64,000 nucleotides of DNA from Paenarthrobacter nicotinovorans. Its GTDB lineage: Bacteria > Actinomycetota > Actinomycetes > Actinomycetales > Micrococcaceae. This document shows, piece after piece, positions 27,931 through 35,758 of the stretch (position 1 is its first letter; each line of letters opens with the position of its first letter). The notes under the pieces were generated by a model, which was not told the DNA's origin, ran no database searches, and was given only the letters and a program-made list of their open reading frames with translations. Where the stretch lies: contig NZ_CP089293.1 in assembly GCF_021919345.1 (NCBI RefSeq), positions 1,302,001 to 1,366,000 on the forward strand. Direction: 5' to 3'. The position numbers and the translations under genes are program-made.

Positions 27931-29763
27931 TTGGCCCACCTGCTTGGCGGCGAAAACCTCACCGTTTCGTTCGCGACCCGCACTGTCCTTGACGGCGTCA
28001 CCCTCGGTTTGGAGGATGGCGACCGGATTGGCATGGTGGGCCGCAACGGCGACGGCAAGTCCACGCTCATGCGGCTTCTGGCCCTGCGATCCACCCCGGA
28101 TTCCGGCCGCGTCACCAAGCGCGGTGACGTCACTGTGGGCTACCTGGACCAGGGAGACGTGCTGGACGGCGACCTGACGGTCGGCGCTGCGATTGTCGGC
28201 GACCGCGCAGATCACGAATGGGCGGCCAACGCCAAGATCCGCGAAGTCATGGGCGGCCTGGTGGGGGACGTCGACTGGCACGCCAACGTCCATGCCCTCT
28301 CCGGTGGCCAGAAGCGCCGTGTGGCCCTGGCCAAGCTCCTCATTGAAGACCATGACGTCATCATGCTGGACGAACCCACCAACCACCTCGACGTCGAAGG
28401 GGTCGCCTGGCTTGCCCGGCACCTGAAGACACGGTGGCGCACCAACCAGGGCGCCTTCCTGGTGGTCACCCACGACCGCTGGTTCCTGGATGAGGTCTGC
28501 AACTACACCTGGGAAGTCCACGACGCCATGGTGGACATGTTCGACGGCGGTTACGCCGCCTACGTTCTGGCGCGCGCCGAGCGCGACCGCATGGCCGCCG
28601 TCGTCGAAGGTAAACGCCAGCAGCTCGTCAAAAAGGAACTTGCCTGGCTGCGCCGCGGTGCGCCCGCCCGGACGGCGAAACCGAAGTTCCGCATCGAAGC
28701 TGCCAACGACCTCATCGCCGACGTGCCGGACCCCCGCGACTCCGTGGCGCTCAGCAAGATGGCAACAGCCCGCTTGGGCAAGGACGTGCTGGACCTTGAA
28801 AACGTCACCCTGGACTTCGAGGGTGGCCAGAGTGGTCAAAAACTGTTTGACAACATCACCCTCCGGCTCGCGCCGGGCGAACGGCTCGGCCTGGTCGGTG
28901 TCAACGGAGCCGGCAAGTCCACACTCCTGAAACTGCTCAACGGCGAGATCCAGCCGACTTCCGGCAAGGTCAAACGCGGCAAAACCGTAGTGACGGCAGT
29001 GCTGACCCAGGACGTCAAAGAGCTCGATGACGTGTCGGACTTGCGTGTGATCGAAGTCATCGAACGCGAAAAGCGGTCATTCAGTGTTGGCGGCAAGGAG
29101 TTTACCGCCGGACAGTTGGTCGAGCAGTTGGGGTTCACGAAGGAGAAGCAGTGGACGCCCGTGAGCGACCTCTCCGGTGGCGAACGGCGGCGGCTCCAGT
29201 TGCTGCGCTTGCTGGTAGGGGAGCCCAACGTCCTCATGCTCGACGAACCCACCAACGACCTCGATACCGACACCCTTGCCGCCGTCGAAGATGTTCTTGA
29301 TGGCTGGCCGGGCACCTTGGTGGTCGTCAGCCACGACCGCTACCTCCTGGAACGCGTCACCGACAACCAGATGGCATTGCTGGGTGACGGCAAACTCCGT
29401 GGCCTGCCCGGTGGGGTGGACCAATACCTCGAACTGCGTGAAGCCGCCCTGGCGTCGGGCGCTGTTGGTGGGGGATCCGGTGCGCCGACTTCTGCCAGCG
29501 GGTCTTCTTCGTCCGCTGCCGCTCCGTCCGGTGCCAGTGAAGCCGAGAAGCGTGAAGCCCGCAAGGACCTCAACAGGATCGACCGGCAGCTCGGCAAGAT
29601 CGCGCAGCAGGAAGAGAAACTCCACGCCCAGATGGCGGCGAAGTCCGAATCCGGTGACTTCGACGCCCTGGGAGAACTCAATACCAAGCTCCGTGAGTTG
29701 CTCGACGAAAAAGAGGGCCTGGAACTGGAGTGGCTCGAGGCCGCTGAGATCCTGGGCGATTAG
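27931..29763 (+). CDS. ABC-F family ATPase (Uup/EttA-like)
   Basis: 610 residues with a TTG start. Two ATP-binding cassettes and no membrane region: Walker A GRNGDGKST and GVNGAGKST, signatures LSGGQKRRVAL and LSGGERRRLQL, Walker B LDEPTNHLD and LDEPTNDLD. A linker of about 80 residues lies between the cassettes, and a Ser/Ala-rich spacer leads to a charged coiled coil at the C-terminus (about 535-605), which is a Uup-like trait. ABC-F proteins act on the ribosome or on DNA intermediates. It follows ispE by 38 nt and may share its transcript. Confidence 0.93.
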   Translation: MAHLLGGENLTVSFATRTVLDGVTLGLEDGDRIGMVGRNGDGKSTLMRLLALRSTPDSGRVTKRGDVTVGYLDQGDVLDGDLTVGAAIVGDRADHEWAANAKIREVMGGLVGDVDWHANVHALSGGQKRRVALAKLLIEDHDVIMLDEPTNHLDVEGVAWLARHLKTRWRTNQGAFLVVTHDRWFLDEVCNYTWEVHDAMVDMFDGGYAAYVLARAERDRMAAVVEGKRQQLVKKELAWLRRGAPARTAKPKFRIEAANDLIADVPDPRDSVALSKMATARLGKDVLDLENVTLDFEGGQSGQKLFDNITLRLAPGERLGLVGVNGAGKSTLLKLLNGEIQPTSGKVKRGKTVVTAVLTQDVKELDDVSDLRVIEVIEREKRSFSVGGKEFTAGQLVEQLGFTKEKQWTPVSDLSGGERRRLQLLRLLVGEPNVLMLDEPTNDLDTDTLAAVEDVLDGWPGTLVVVSHDRYLLERVTDNQMALLGDGKLRGLPGGVDQYLELREAALASGAVGGGSGAPTSASGSSSSAAAPSGASEAEKREARKDLNRIDRQLGKIAQQEEKLHAQMAAKSESGDFDALGELNTKLRELLDEKEGLELEWLEAAEILGD

Positions 29764-29865
29764 TCCGCGCCTTGGTGCGTCCGGCGGCAATCTCGTCGGC
29801 TGCGGCGGCGGGGTCCGCCGTCGTGTGTTGCGTCCGGCGGGGTCCCGCCGTCGCTTGGCCACGAC

Positions 29866-29943
29866 GCTCCCTCACATCCCTAGGGTTTGAGCGTGACGCT
29901 TGCTCACGTTCCTGGGGTTTGGGCGTGGCGCTTGCTCACATCA
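29866..29943. repeat. 32-bp-period tandem repeat, about 2.4 copies
   Basis: Units begin at 29866, 29898 and 29930 and share GCTTGCTCAC and GGGTTTG(A/G)GCGTG(A/G)C with some divergence. The array fills the space between the ABC-F gene and the VOC gene end. Just before it, 29800-29852 holds two copies of a GGCGGGGTC(C)CGCCGTCG motif. On the minus strand the first unit contains GGGATGTGAGGGAG, which also occurs in the second array at 30373. No spacers are present, so it is not a CRISPR. Confidence 0.65.
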
Positions 29944-30342
29944 CGGCGTGGGTTCGTAGCCAATCAGCCAGTGCAAACCATAACGGTCGATGACTTGACC
30001 ATCGGAAGCTCCCCACGGTTTCTTGGCCAGGGGGTCCACGATGCGGCCGCCGTCGGCGAGCTTGTCGAACCACTCGTGGAGGATCCGAGGCTCCGCCGTG
30101 CCCAGCAGCGAGAGCATGGCGCCTTCGATCCGGACAGGCATTTGGTCCGCGGCTGCATCGGCTCCGTATAGGGCAACGACGCCGGTGAGGACTCCGTGGG
30201 CGACGGCGTCGGCGGGACCGTCGGTGCGCGAAAAGTCCTCATAGGAGTGAAGAGTAAGTTCTCCACCGAACACTCCTGCGTAGAAACCCAGAGCTTCGCG
30301 TGCTGTGCCGGGAAAGCTGAGATAAAGCTGGGGTGCTGTCAT
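29941..30342 (-). CDS. VOC (glyoxalase/PhnB-like) family protein
   Basis: About 133 residues from the ATG at 30342, with AGTAGGA upstream; a GTG at 30348 is possible. PhnB-type layout: QLYLSFPGTAREALGFYAGVFGG at the start, then SLLGTAEP and a second beta-alpha module ending WGASDGQVIDRYGLHWLIGYEP. These are dimeric metal-binding enzymes or antibiotic-binding proteins; the substrate is not evident. It lies between two 32-bp-period arrays, so its promoter must be inside or next to the second one. Confidence 0.88.
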   Translation of the reverse strand: MTAPQLYLSFPGTAREALGFYAGVFGGELTLHSYEDFSRTDGPADAVAHGVLTGVVALYGADAAADQMPVRIEGAMLSLLGTAEPRILHEWFDKLADGGRIVDPLAKKPWGASDGQVIDRYGLHWLIGYEPTP

Positions 30343-30372
30343 GCGCACATCCTACTCATGCCGCGGAGGGAT

Positions 30373-30467
30373 GGGGTGAAGCTTGAGGGGTGTGAGGGAG
30401 GGTTGGGGTGAAGCTTGAGGGGTGTGAGGGAGGGGTGGGGTGAAGCTTGAGGGATGTGAGGGAGGGT
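30373..30467. repeat. 32-bp-period tandem repeat, three copies
   Basis: Units start at 30373, 30405 and 30437. Each begins GGGGTGAAGCTTGAGGG and continues to TGTGAGGGAGGG. Copies one and two are almost identical; copy three has GGGATGTGAG, shared with the array at 29866. It fills the gap between the VOC start and the TetR stop. Confidence 0.75.
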
Positions 30468-31153
30468 CAGTCCTCGGAGCGCAGTCCGGGTTCCTTCTGG
30501 AGCCCCGTCAACCCGTTCCAGGCAAGGTTCACCAAGTGGGCTGCAACGGCGCGTTTATCGGGCTCGCGGCTGTCGAGCCACCACTGGCCGGTCATCGCTA
30601 CCATCCCCACCAGCATCTGGGCGTACATTGCTCCATCGGCTGCGCTGAAGCCACGGCGGGCGAACTCGTCGGAGAGCAGGTGCTCCACCCGTGCGGTGAC
30701 ATGCGATAGCAGAGTGGAGAAAGCTCCCTCGGGCTGCGACGGCGGGGCGTCGCGCATCAGGATCCGGAAGCCGTCCGTGCGGTCCTCGATGTAACCGAGG
30801 AGAGCCAAAGCGGCCCGCTCAACCAGCACGCGGGGCTTGGCTTCGGTGCTGAGGGCCTCGGTGATGGAGTCCAGGAGGATCCGGAACTCGGTCTCGACGA
30901 CTTGCCGGTACAGCCCTTCCTTGGAGCCAAAATGTTCATAGATCACGGGCTTGGAAACACCGGCAGAAGCGGCAATTTCCTCGATGGTGGTGCCGTCCAG
31001 GCCCCGGCTGGCAAACAGCGCACGGCCGATGCCGATCAACTGCGACTTGCGCTGTTGGCCCGTCATCCTGACGCGCACTGGCTGGCCTTCGGACGCTTGG
31101 TCGAGCGGGGCAGAGGTGCCCACAGGCCGGGAAAGATCAGTGCGCTTGCTCAC
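30467..31153 (-). CDS. TetR family transcriptional regulator
   Basis: About 228 residues from a GTG at 31153 (VSKRTDLSRP); an ATG at 31063 is an alternative. The open frame extends upstream to 31366, but that would overlap the tRNA and is rejected. The TetR HTH is clear: GTTIEEIAASAGVSKPVIYEHFGSK (about residues 47-71). The ligand domain has QMLVGMVAMTGQWWLD near the end, a common form in regulators of fatty-acid or drug-efflux genes. Its target is not evident; the neighbouring VOC gene points the same way across the repeat array. Confidence 0.92.
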   Translation of the reverse strand: MSKRTDLSRPVGTSAPLDQASEGQPVRVRMTGQQRKSQLIGIGRALFASRGLDGTTIEEIAASAGVSKPVIYEHFGSKEGLYRQVVETEFRILLDSITEALSTEAKPRVLVERAALALLGYIEDRTDGFRILMRDAPPSQPEGAFSTLLSHVTARVEHLLSDEFARRGFSAADGAMYAQMLVGMVAMTGQWWLDSREPDKRAVAAHLVNLAWNGLTGLQKEPGLRSED

Positions 31154-31342
31154 GTGACCATCATGCCCCAGATGGTCGGTGGTGCGGGTGAACGCACCGT
31201 GCAATGGTGCGTCGCGAAGCGTTTGCCGAGGGGTCAAGTCGCGAAGCATGCAAAGGTCATGGCAAACTAGTTTCTTGTGTGTGGAACCCGGTGAGCCGGG
31301 AGACCTTACGGGCCGCTGGTCCGAAGGATGAACCATGCACGG

Positions 31343-31414
31343 TCCGCTCTGGTGTAACGGCAGCACCCCGGCCTTTGGAGCCGTGGAGTATAGGTTCGAA
31401 TCCTATGGGCGGAA
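31343..31414 (+). tRNA. tRNA-Gln (anticodon TTG)
   Basis: Acceptor TCCGCTC pairs with GGGCGGA; the anticodon loop is CTTTGGA with anticodon TTG; the T arm is TATAGGTTCGAATCCTA with the TTCGAAT loop; the discriminator is A. CCA is not encoded. It is often followed by glmU in actinobacteria, as here. Confidence 0.95.
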
Positions 31415-31537
31415 CGGTCGGAAAACGCGCTCCTTCTCTGTACCTGCGACGGCTCTAACGGTGCCTGGGTCCATTGTTGGATGGCAGCATTCCGAAGCCG
31501 GGTTACCCGGGACATACCGAGCAAGGAGAGCCAGTAC

Positions 31538-33034
31538 GTGAGCCCCGAAACCAACGGTCCCGCAGCGGTGATCGTCTTGGCCGCAGGCGCCGGAACGCGC
31601 ATGAAGTCGCGCACTCCCAAGATCCTCCACGAAATCGGCGGCCGGTCAATGGTTGGCCACGCCCTCCTCGCAGCCCGGGCCATCAACCCTTTGAAGCTCG
31701 CTCTGGTTGTCCGGCACGAGCGAGACCGGGTAGCCGAGCACGTCTCTGCACTGGACCCCGAGGCCCTCATTGTTGACCAGGACGAGGTTCCCGGCACAGG
31801 CCGTGCAGTGGAAGTCGCGCTGAACGCCCTGGATACCGAAGGCGAACTCACGGGCACCGTGGTGGTCACTTACGGCGATGTTCCCCTCCTGACCGGCGAG
31901 CTCCTGGCCGAACTGGTCACCACTCACGAGTCCGAAGCCAACGCCGTCACCGTTCTCACTGCAGTCCTGGATGACGCCACCGGTTACGGCCGCATTCTTC
32001 GCGCCGCTGACGGCACCGTTACGGGCATCCGCGAACACAAGGACGCCAGCGATGCTGAGCGCAGCATCCGCGAGGTGAACTCCGGTATCTACGCCTTCGA
32101 CGCTGCAGTGCTCCGGACTGCCTTGGCCAAGGTGACCACTGACAACGCCCAAGGCGAGATGTACCTGACCGATGTCCTCGGTTTGGCGCGCGACGCCGGC
32201 GGCCGGGTTGCCGCCGTCGTGACCGAAGACCGTTGGCAGGTGGAGGGTGCCAACGACCGCATCCAGCTTTCGGCACTCGGCGCCGAGCACAACCGCCGCA
32301 TCATCGAAGCCTGGATGCGCGCCGGAGTGACCGTGGTGGACCCCGCCACCACGTGGATCGACTCCACTGTCACCCTCGACGAAGACGTCCGTTTGCTGCC
32401 CAACACGCAACTGCACGGTTCCACCACCGTGGCGCGCGACGCCGTCGTGGGTCCTGACACGACGCTCACCGATGTGAACGTGGGGGAGGGTGCCAAGGTG
32501 ACCCGAACGCACGGTTCCGGTTCCACGATCGGCGCCAAGGCAAGCGTAGGACCTTTCACGTACCTCCGCCCGGGCACCGTGCTGGGCGAGACCGGCAAGA
32601 TCGGCGCGTTCTACGAAACCAAGAACGTGACCATCGGCCGCGGTTCCAAGCTTTCCCACCTGGGCTACGCCGGTGACGCCGAAATCGGTGAGGACACCAA
32701 CATCGGCTGCGGCAACATCACCGCAAACTACGACGGCGAGAAGAAGCACCGCACGGTGATCGGCTCGGGCGTCCGCACCGGTTCCAACACCGTCTTCGTC
32801 GCCCCTGTCACCGTTGGTGACGGCGCCTACAGCGGTGCCGGGGCAGTCATCCGCAAGGACGTGCCGGCAGGCGCCCTGGCCGTCAGCCTGGCCGCCCAGC
32901 GCAACGCTGAAGGCTGGGTCATCGCGAACCGTCCCGGCAGCGGCTCCGCAAAGCTGGCCGAGGCCGCGCAAGAGAAGTCCTCCTCCATTCCCTCACAATC
33001 CCCGGCAACCACAGAAGAAGGCAATCAGGCATGA
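31538..33034 (+). CDS. glmU: Bifunctional UDP-N-acetylglucosamine pyrophosphorylase / glucosamine-1-phosphate N-acetyltransferase
   Basis: About 498 residues from a GTG at 31538 with AAGGAG eight bases upstream; an ATG at 31481 is in frame but lacks a site. The uridyltransferase half opens with LAAGAGTRMKS and PKILHEIGG, then VTYGDVPLL. The left-handed beta-helix acetyltransferase half contains hexapeptide turns, KLSHLGYAGDAEIGE and NYDGEKKHRT. It makes UDP-GlcNAc for peptidoglycan and other polymers. The C-terminal tail after residue 465 is Ser/Pro-rich. It overlaps prs by 4 nt. Confidence 0.96.
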   Translation: MSPETNGPAAVIVLAAGAGTRMKSRTPKILHEIGGRSMVGHALLAARAINPLKLALVVRHERDRVAEHVSALDPEALIVDQDEVPGTGRAVEVALNALDTEGELTGTVVVTYGDVPLLTGELLAELVTTHESEANAVTVLTAVLDDATGYGRILRAADGTVTGIREHKDASDAERSIREVNSGIYAFDAAVLRTALAKVTTDNAQGEMYLTDVLGLARDAGGRVAAVVTEDRWQVEGANDRIQLSALGAEHNRRIIEAWMRAGVTVVDPATTWIDSTVTLDEDVRLLPNTQLHGSTTVARDAVVGPDTTLTDVNVGEGAKVTRTHGSGSTIGAKASVGPFTYLRPGTVLGETGKIGAFYETKNVTIGRGSKLSHLGYAGDAEIGEDTNIGCGNITANYDGEKKHRTVIGSGVRTGSNTVFVAPVTVGDGAYSGAGAVIRKDVPAGALAVSLAAQRNAEGWVIANRPGSGSAKLAEAAQEKSSSIPSQSPATTEEGNQA

Positions 33035-34011
33035 GCGAAATTACCGCACACGGTGAGAAGAAACTGATTCTCGCCGCCGGAAGGGCGCATCCGGAGCTGG
33101 CGCAGGAAATCGCGAAGGAGCTGGAGACCGAGCTCCTGCCCATCGACGCCTACGACTTCGCCAACGGTGAAATCTATGTCCGTTCGGCCGAGAGCGTGCG
33201 AGGCACCGATGCCTTCGTCATCCAGGCGCACCCGGCACCGCTGAACAACTGGCTCATGGAGCAGTTGATCATGATCGATTCCCTCAAGCGCGCCTCTGCC
33301 AAGAGGATCACGGTTGTCTCGCCGTTCTACCCGTACTCCCGCCAGGACAAGAAGGGCCGCGGCCGCGAGCCGATCTCGGCCCGCCTCGTCGCGGACCTGT
33401 ACAAGACGGCCGGCGCGGACCGCATCATGTCCGTGGACCTGCACACCTCGCAGATCCAGGGCTTCTTCGATGGCCCCGTTGACCACTTGATGGCCATCCC
33501 GCTGCTGGCTGATTACATCCGGACCAAGGTTGAAGCGGACAACATCACTGTTGTTTCCCCCGACACCGGACGTGTCCGCGTTGCCGAGCAGTGGGCCGAA
33601 CGCCTGGGCGGCGCCCCGCTCGCGTTCGTGCACAAGAGCCGCGACCTCACGGTGCCAAACCAGGCTGTCTCCAAGACCGTTGTGGGCCAGGTTGAGGGCC
33701 GCACCTGTGTTCTGATCGACGACATGATCGACACCGGTGGAACCATCTCCGGCGCTGTCCAGGTGCTGAAGAATGCCGGCGCCAAGGATGTCATCATCGC
33801 CTGCACCCACGCTGTTTTCTCCGATCCCGCAGCGCAGCGGCTGGCCGACTCCGGCGCCCGCGAAGTTGTGGTCACCAACACCCTGCCCATCCCGGCTGAG
33901 AAGCGATTCCCGTCGCTCACGGTTCTGTCGATCGCACCCTTGATTGCACGCGCCATCCGTGAAGTGTTCGACGACGGTTCGGTCACCAGCCTGTTCGACG
34001 GCAAAGCTTAG
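33031..34011 (+). CDS. prs: Ribose-phosphate pyrophosphokinase
   Basis: 326 residues. It makes PRPP from ribose 5-phosphate and ATP for nucleotide, His and Trp synthesis. Marks: FANGEIYVR, the catalytic loop region PFYPYSRQDKK, DLHTSQIQGFF, and the PRPP-binding CVLIDDMIDTGGTISGA (about residues 229-245). It is coupled to glmU by an ATGA overlap, linking two enzymes that feed nucleotide-activated precursors. A clear terminator follows 20 nt after the stop. Confidence 0.97.
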   Translation: MSEITAHGEKKLILAAGRAHPELAQEIAKELETELLPIDAYDFANGEIYVRSAESVRGTDAFVIQAHPAPLNNWLMEQLIMIDSLKRASAKRITVVSPFYPYSRQDKKGRGREPISARLVADLYKTAGADRIMSVDLHTSQIQGFFDGPVDHLMAIPLLADYIRTKVEADNITVVSPDTGRVRVAEQWAERLGGAPLAFVHKSRDLTVPNQAVSKTVVGQVEGRTCVLIDDMIDTGGTISGAVQVLKNAGAKDVIIACTHAVFSDPAAQRLADSGAREVVVTNTLPIPAEKRFPSLTVLSIAPLIARAIREVFDDGSVTSLFDGKA

Positions 34012-34031
34012 GCCTGAAGCCAGCTGACTGA

Positions 34032-34075
34032 ACGGGCCATCCGCCGCCTCCGGGCGAGTGGGTGGCCCGTTTTTT
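34032..34075 (+). terminator. Intrinsic terminator after glmU-prs
   Basis: ACGGGCCATCC pairs with GGGTGGCCCGT and is followed by a run of six T, the best intrinsic terminator in the window. Confidence 0.9.
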
Positions 34076-34084
34076 CATGCCCGT

Positions 34085-34332
34085 TTTCAGAAAGCGGACG
34101 TTCCGCTGCTAAACTCTTGGGGATACCTTGGCGAGGGAGAGCACATCCGGTCCGCAGTTCGTGGACCAGATTGCGGGTCTCCGTTATCGACTGGGTCTGC
34201 ATCTCCTTCAACACAGGCAGAACGGCTGCTCCGCGGCCGGCTTCAGCCGGGCGTAGAAGGTCTCCAGACCTCCGCCCTTGCTGAAATACCAGCCCGGATC
34301 CTTCCGGGCGCCACAGTAATCAAGGAGTACAC
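34085..34332 (+). promoter_or_regulatory. Leader and candidate promoter of the L25 gene
   Basis: This stretch has no gene. At 34093-34107 is the palindrome AGCGGA-CGT-TCCGCT, followed by a weak -10-like TAAACT (34111-34116); the palindrome would lie between the promoter elements. At 34292-34309 GCCCGGA pairs with TCCGGGC around TCCT, about 24 nt before the ATG, and AAGGAG follows it. The roughly 200-nt leader may carry ribosomal-protein feedback control, but no known fold was recognised. Confidence 0.35.
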
Positions 34333-34908
34333 ATGTCTGAGCAGAAGCTCACCGCAGAACTGCGCACCGAATTCGGCAAGGGTTTCGCCCGCCGTGCACG
34401 CATGGCCGGCCAGATCCCGGCTGTCATCTACGGCCACGGCGCAGAGCCGATCCACATCAACCTGCCGGGCCGCGCCACCACCCTGGCCGTGCGCGTTTCC
34501 AACGCCCTCCTCGCAATCGACGTCGACGGCGAGCAGCACCTGACGCTCGTGAAGGACATCCAGCGCGATCCCGTAAAGCAGATCATCGAGCACGTTGACC
34601 TCCAGACCGTGAAGGCCGGCGAGAAGGTTACCGTCGACATCGCCATCCACGTCTCCGGTGAAGTTGCTCCGGGTGCTGTTGCCAGCCTCGAAGCCACCAC
34701 GGTTTCCCTCGAAGCCGAGGCAACCCACGTGCCCACCGCCGTCGAGGTCAACATCGAAGGCCGCAAGGCCGGCGAGAACATCCACGCTTCGGACCTCGAA
34801 CTGCCGAAGGGTTCCACCCTCCTCACCGAAGGTGACACCCTGGTGGTCCGCGTTGCTGAAGAGGCAAGCACCGAAGAAGAAGAGACCACGGAAGCAGCTG
34901 CCGAGTAG
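34333..34908 (+). CDS. rplY: 50S ribosomal protein L25 / general stress protein Ctc
   Basis: 191 residues: the long Ctc form with an N-terminal 5S-rRNA-binding domain (LRTEFGKGFARRARMAGQIPAVIYG) and a C-terminal beta-domain ending DTLVVRVAEEAS. The tail is a Glu/Thr-rich acidic run. It sits between prs and pth, the common actinobacterial order. It follows its own leader, so it is probably transcribed separately from glmU-prs. Confidence 0.96.
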   Translation: MSEQKLTAELRTEFGKGFARRARMAGQIPAVIYGHGAEPIHINLPGRATTLAVRVSNALLAIDVDGEQHLTLVKDIQRDPVKQIIEHVDLQTVKAGEKVTVDIAIHVSGEVAPGAVASLEATTVSLEAEATHVPTAVEVNIEGRKAGENIHASDLELPKGSTLLTEGDTLVVRVAEEASTEEEETTEAAAE

Positions 34909-34938
34909 TCTTTTGACCGCTTGAGGCTGACGCCGTTC

Positions 34939-34973
34939 AGTGGCCGGGTCCCTTTGGGTCCCGGCCACTTTCC
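34939..34973 (+). terminator. Terminator after the L25 gene
   Basis: AGTGGCCGGG pairs with CCCGGCCACT, with an inner CCC/GGG pairing, followed by TTCCTTTG. It lies 30 nt after the L25 stop and before pth. Confidence 0.8.
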
Positions 34974-35031
34974 TTTGCTCCAGCCCTCCGCATCTCCGCT
35001 CCTCCCAACTACGTTCCCTAGGATGAGACCC

Positions 35032-35616
35032 ATGACTGACACCTGGCTGATCGTCGGCCTCGGCAACCCCGGTAGTGAGTACAGCAACAACCGGCACAAT
35101 GTTGGCCAGATGGTGCTGGACGAACTGGCTTCCCGCATGGGTGGAAAGTTCAAGGTCCACAAGGCCCGCGCACAGGTAGTGGAGGGACGCCTGGGCATCG
35201 GCGGTCCCCGCGTGGTGCTGGCCAAACCGATGACTTACATGAACGTTTCCGGAGGTCCCGTGGCGGGGCTGTGCAAGTTTTTCGACATCGCCCCGGACCA
35301 TGTGATTGCTGTCCACGATGAGATCGACATCCCTTTTAACACAGTCAAGTTAAAAATTGGCGGCGGCGAGGGAGGCCACAACGGTCTCCGGGACATTTCG
35401 AAGGCCCTGGCTACAAAGGACTATCTGCGTGTCCGAGTGGGCGTCGGAAGGCCTCCTGGACGGATGGATACGGCCGACTACGTGCTGCGGGATTTCGCCA
35501 CCGCGGAGAAGAAAGAGCTGCCCTTCCTCCTCGACGAGTCAGCTGACGCTGTGGAGTTGCTTATCAGCCAGGGCCTGTTGGCGGCCCAGCAGAAGCACCA
35601 CCCGCCCAAAGCTTGA
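35032..35616 (+). CDS. pth: Peptidyl-tRNA hydrolase
   Basis: About 194 residues from the ATG at 35032 with AGGA upstream; an ATG at 35023 is an alternative. It releases peptides from peptidyl-tRNA dropped by ribosomes. Motifs: [22 protein letters not shown] with the catalytic His, [22 protein letters not shown] with the Asp, and [13 protein letters not shown]. It is close to its usual neighbour rplY; mfd, often next, lies 14 kb further on. Confidence 0.96.
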   Translation: MTDTWLIVGLGNPGSEYSNNRHNVGQMVLDELASRMGGKFKVHKARAQVVEGRLGIGGPRVVLAKPMTYMNVSGGPVAGLCKFFDIAPDHVIAVHDEIDIPFNTVKLKIGGGEGGHNGLRDISKALATKDYLRVRVGVGRPPGRMDTADYVLRDFATAEKKELPFLLDESADAVELLISQGLLAAQQKHHPPKA

Positions 35617-35758
35617 GCAAATCTTGAGTAAAGCCTGATCAAAGACTGACGGTCCGGAGGACCTTAAGGCCTACAAACTGTCGGCGCCCGAAGGTAGTGT
35701 GCATGGTACGCAGATGAGCGGTGGGGGACTATCGCGAATGTGTTAGCTAAGGATGCGG

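Noticed and set aside
29866..30467. CRISPR-like periodic repeats
   Set aside because: Units follow each other with no spacers between them, and no cas genes are near.
31154..31366. N-terminal extension of the TetR gene
   Set aside because: It would overlap tRNA-Gln and encodes a His/Pro-rich stretch unlike the family.
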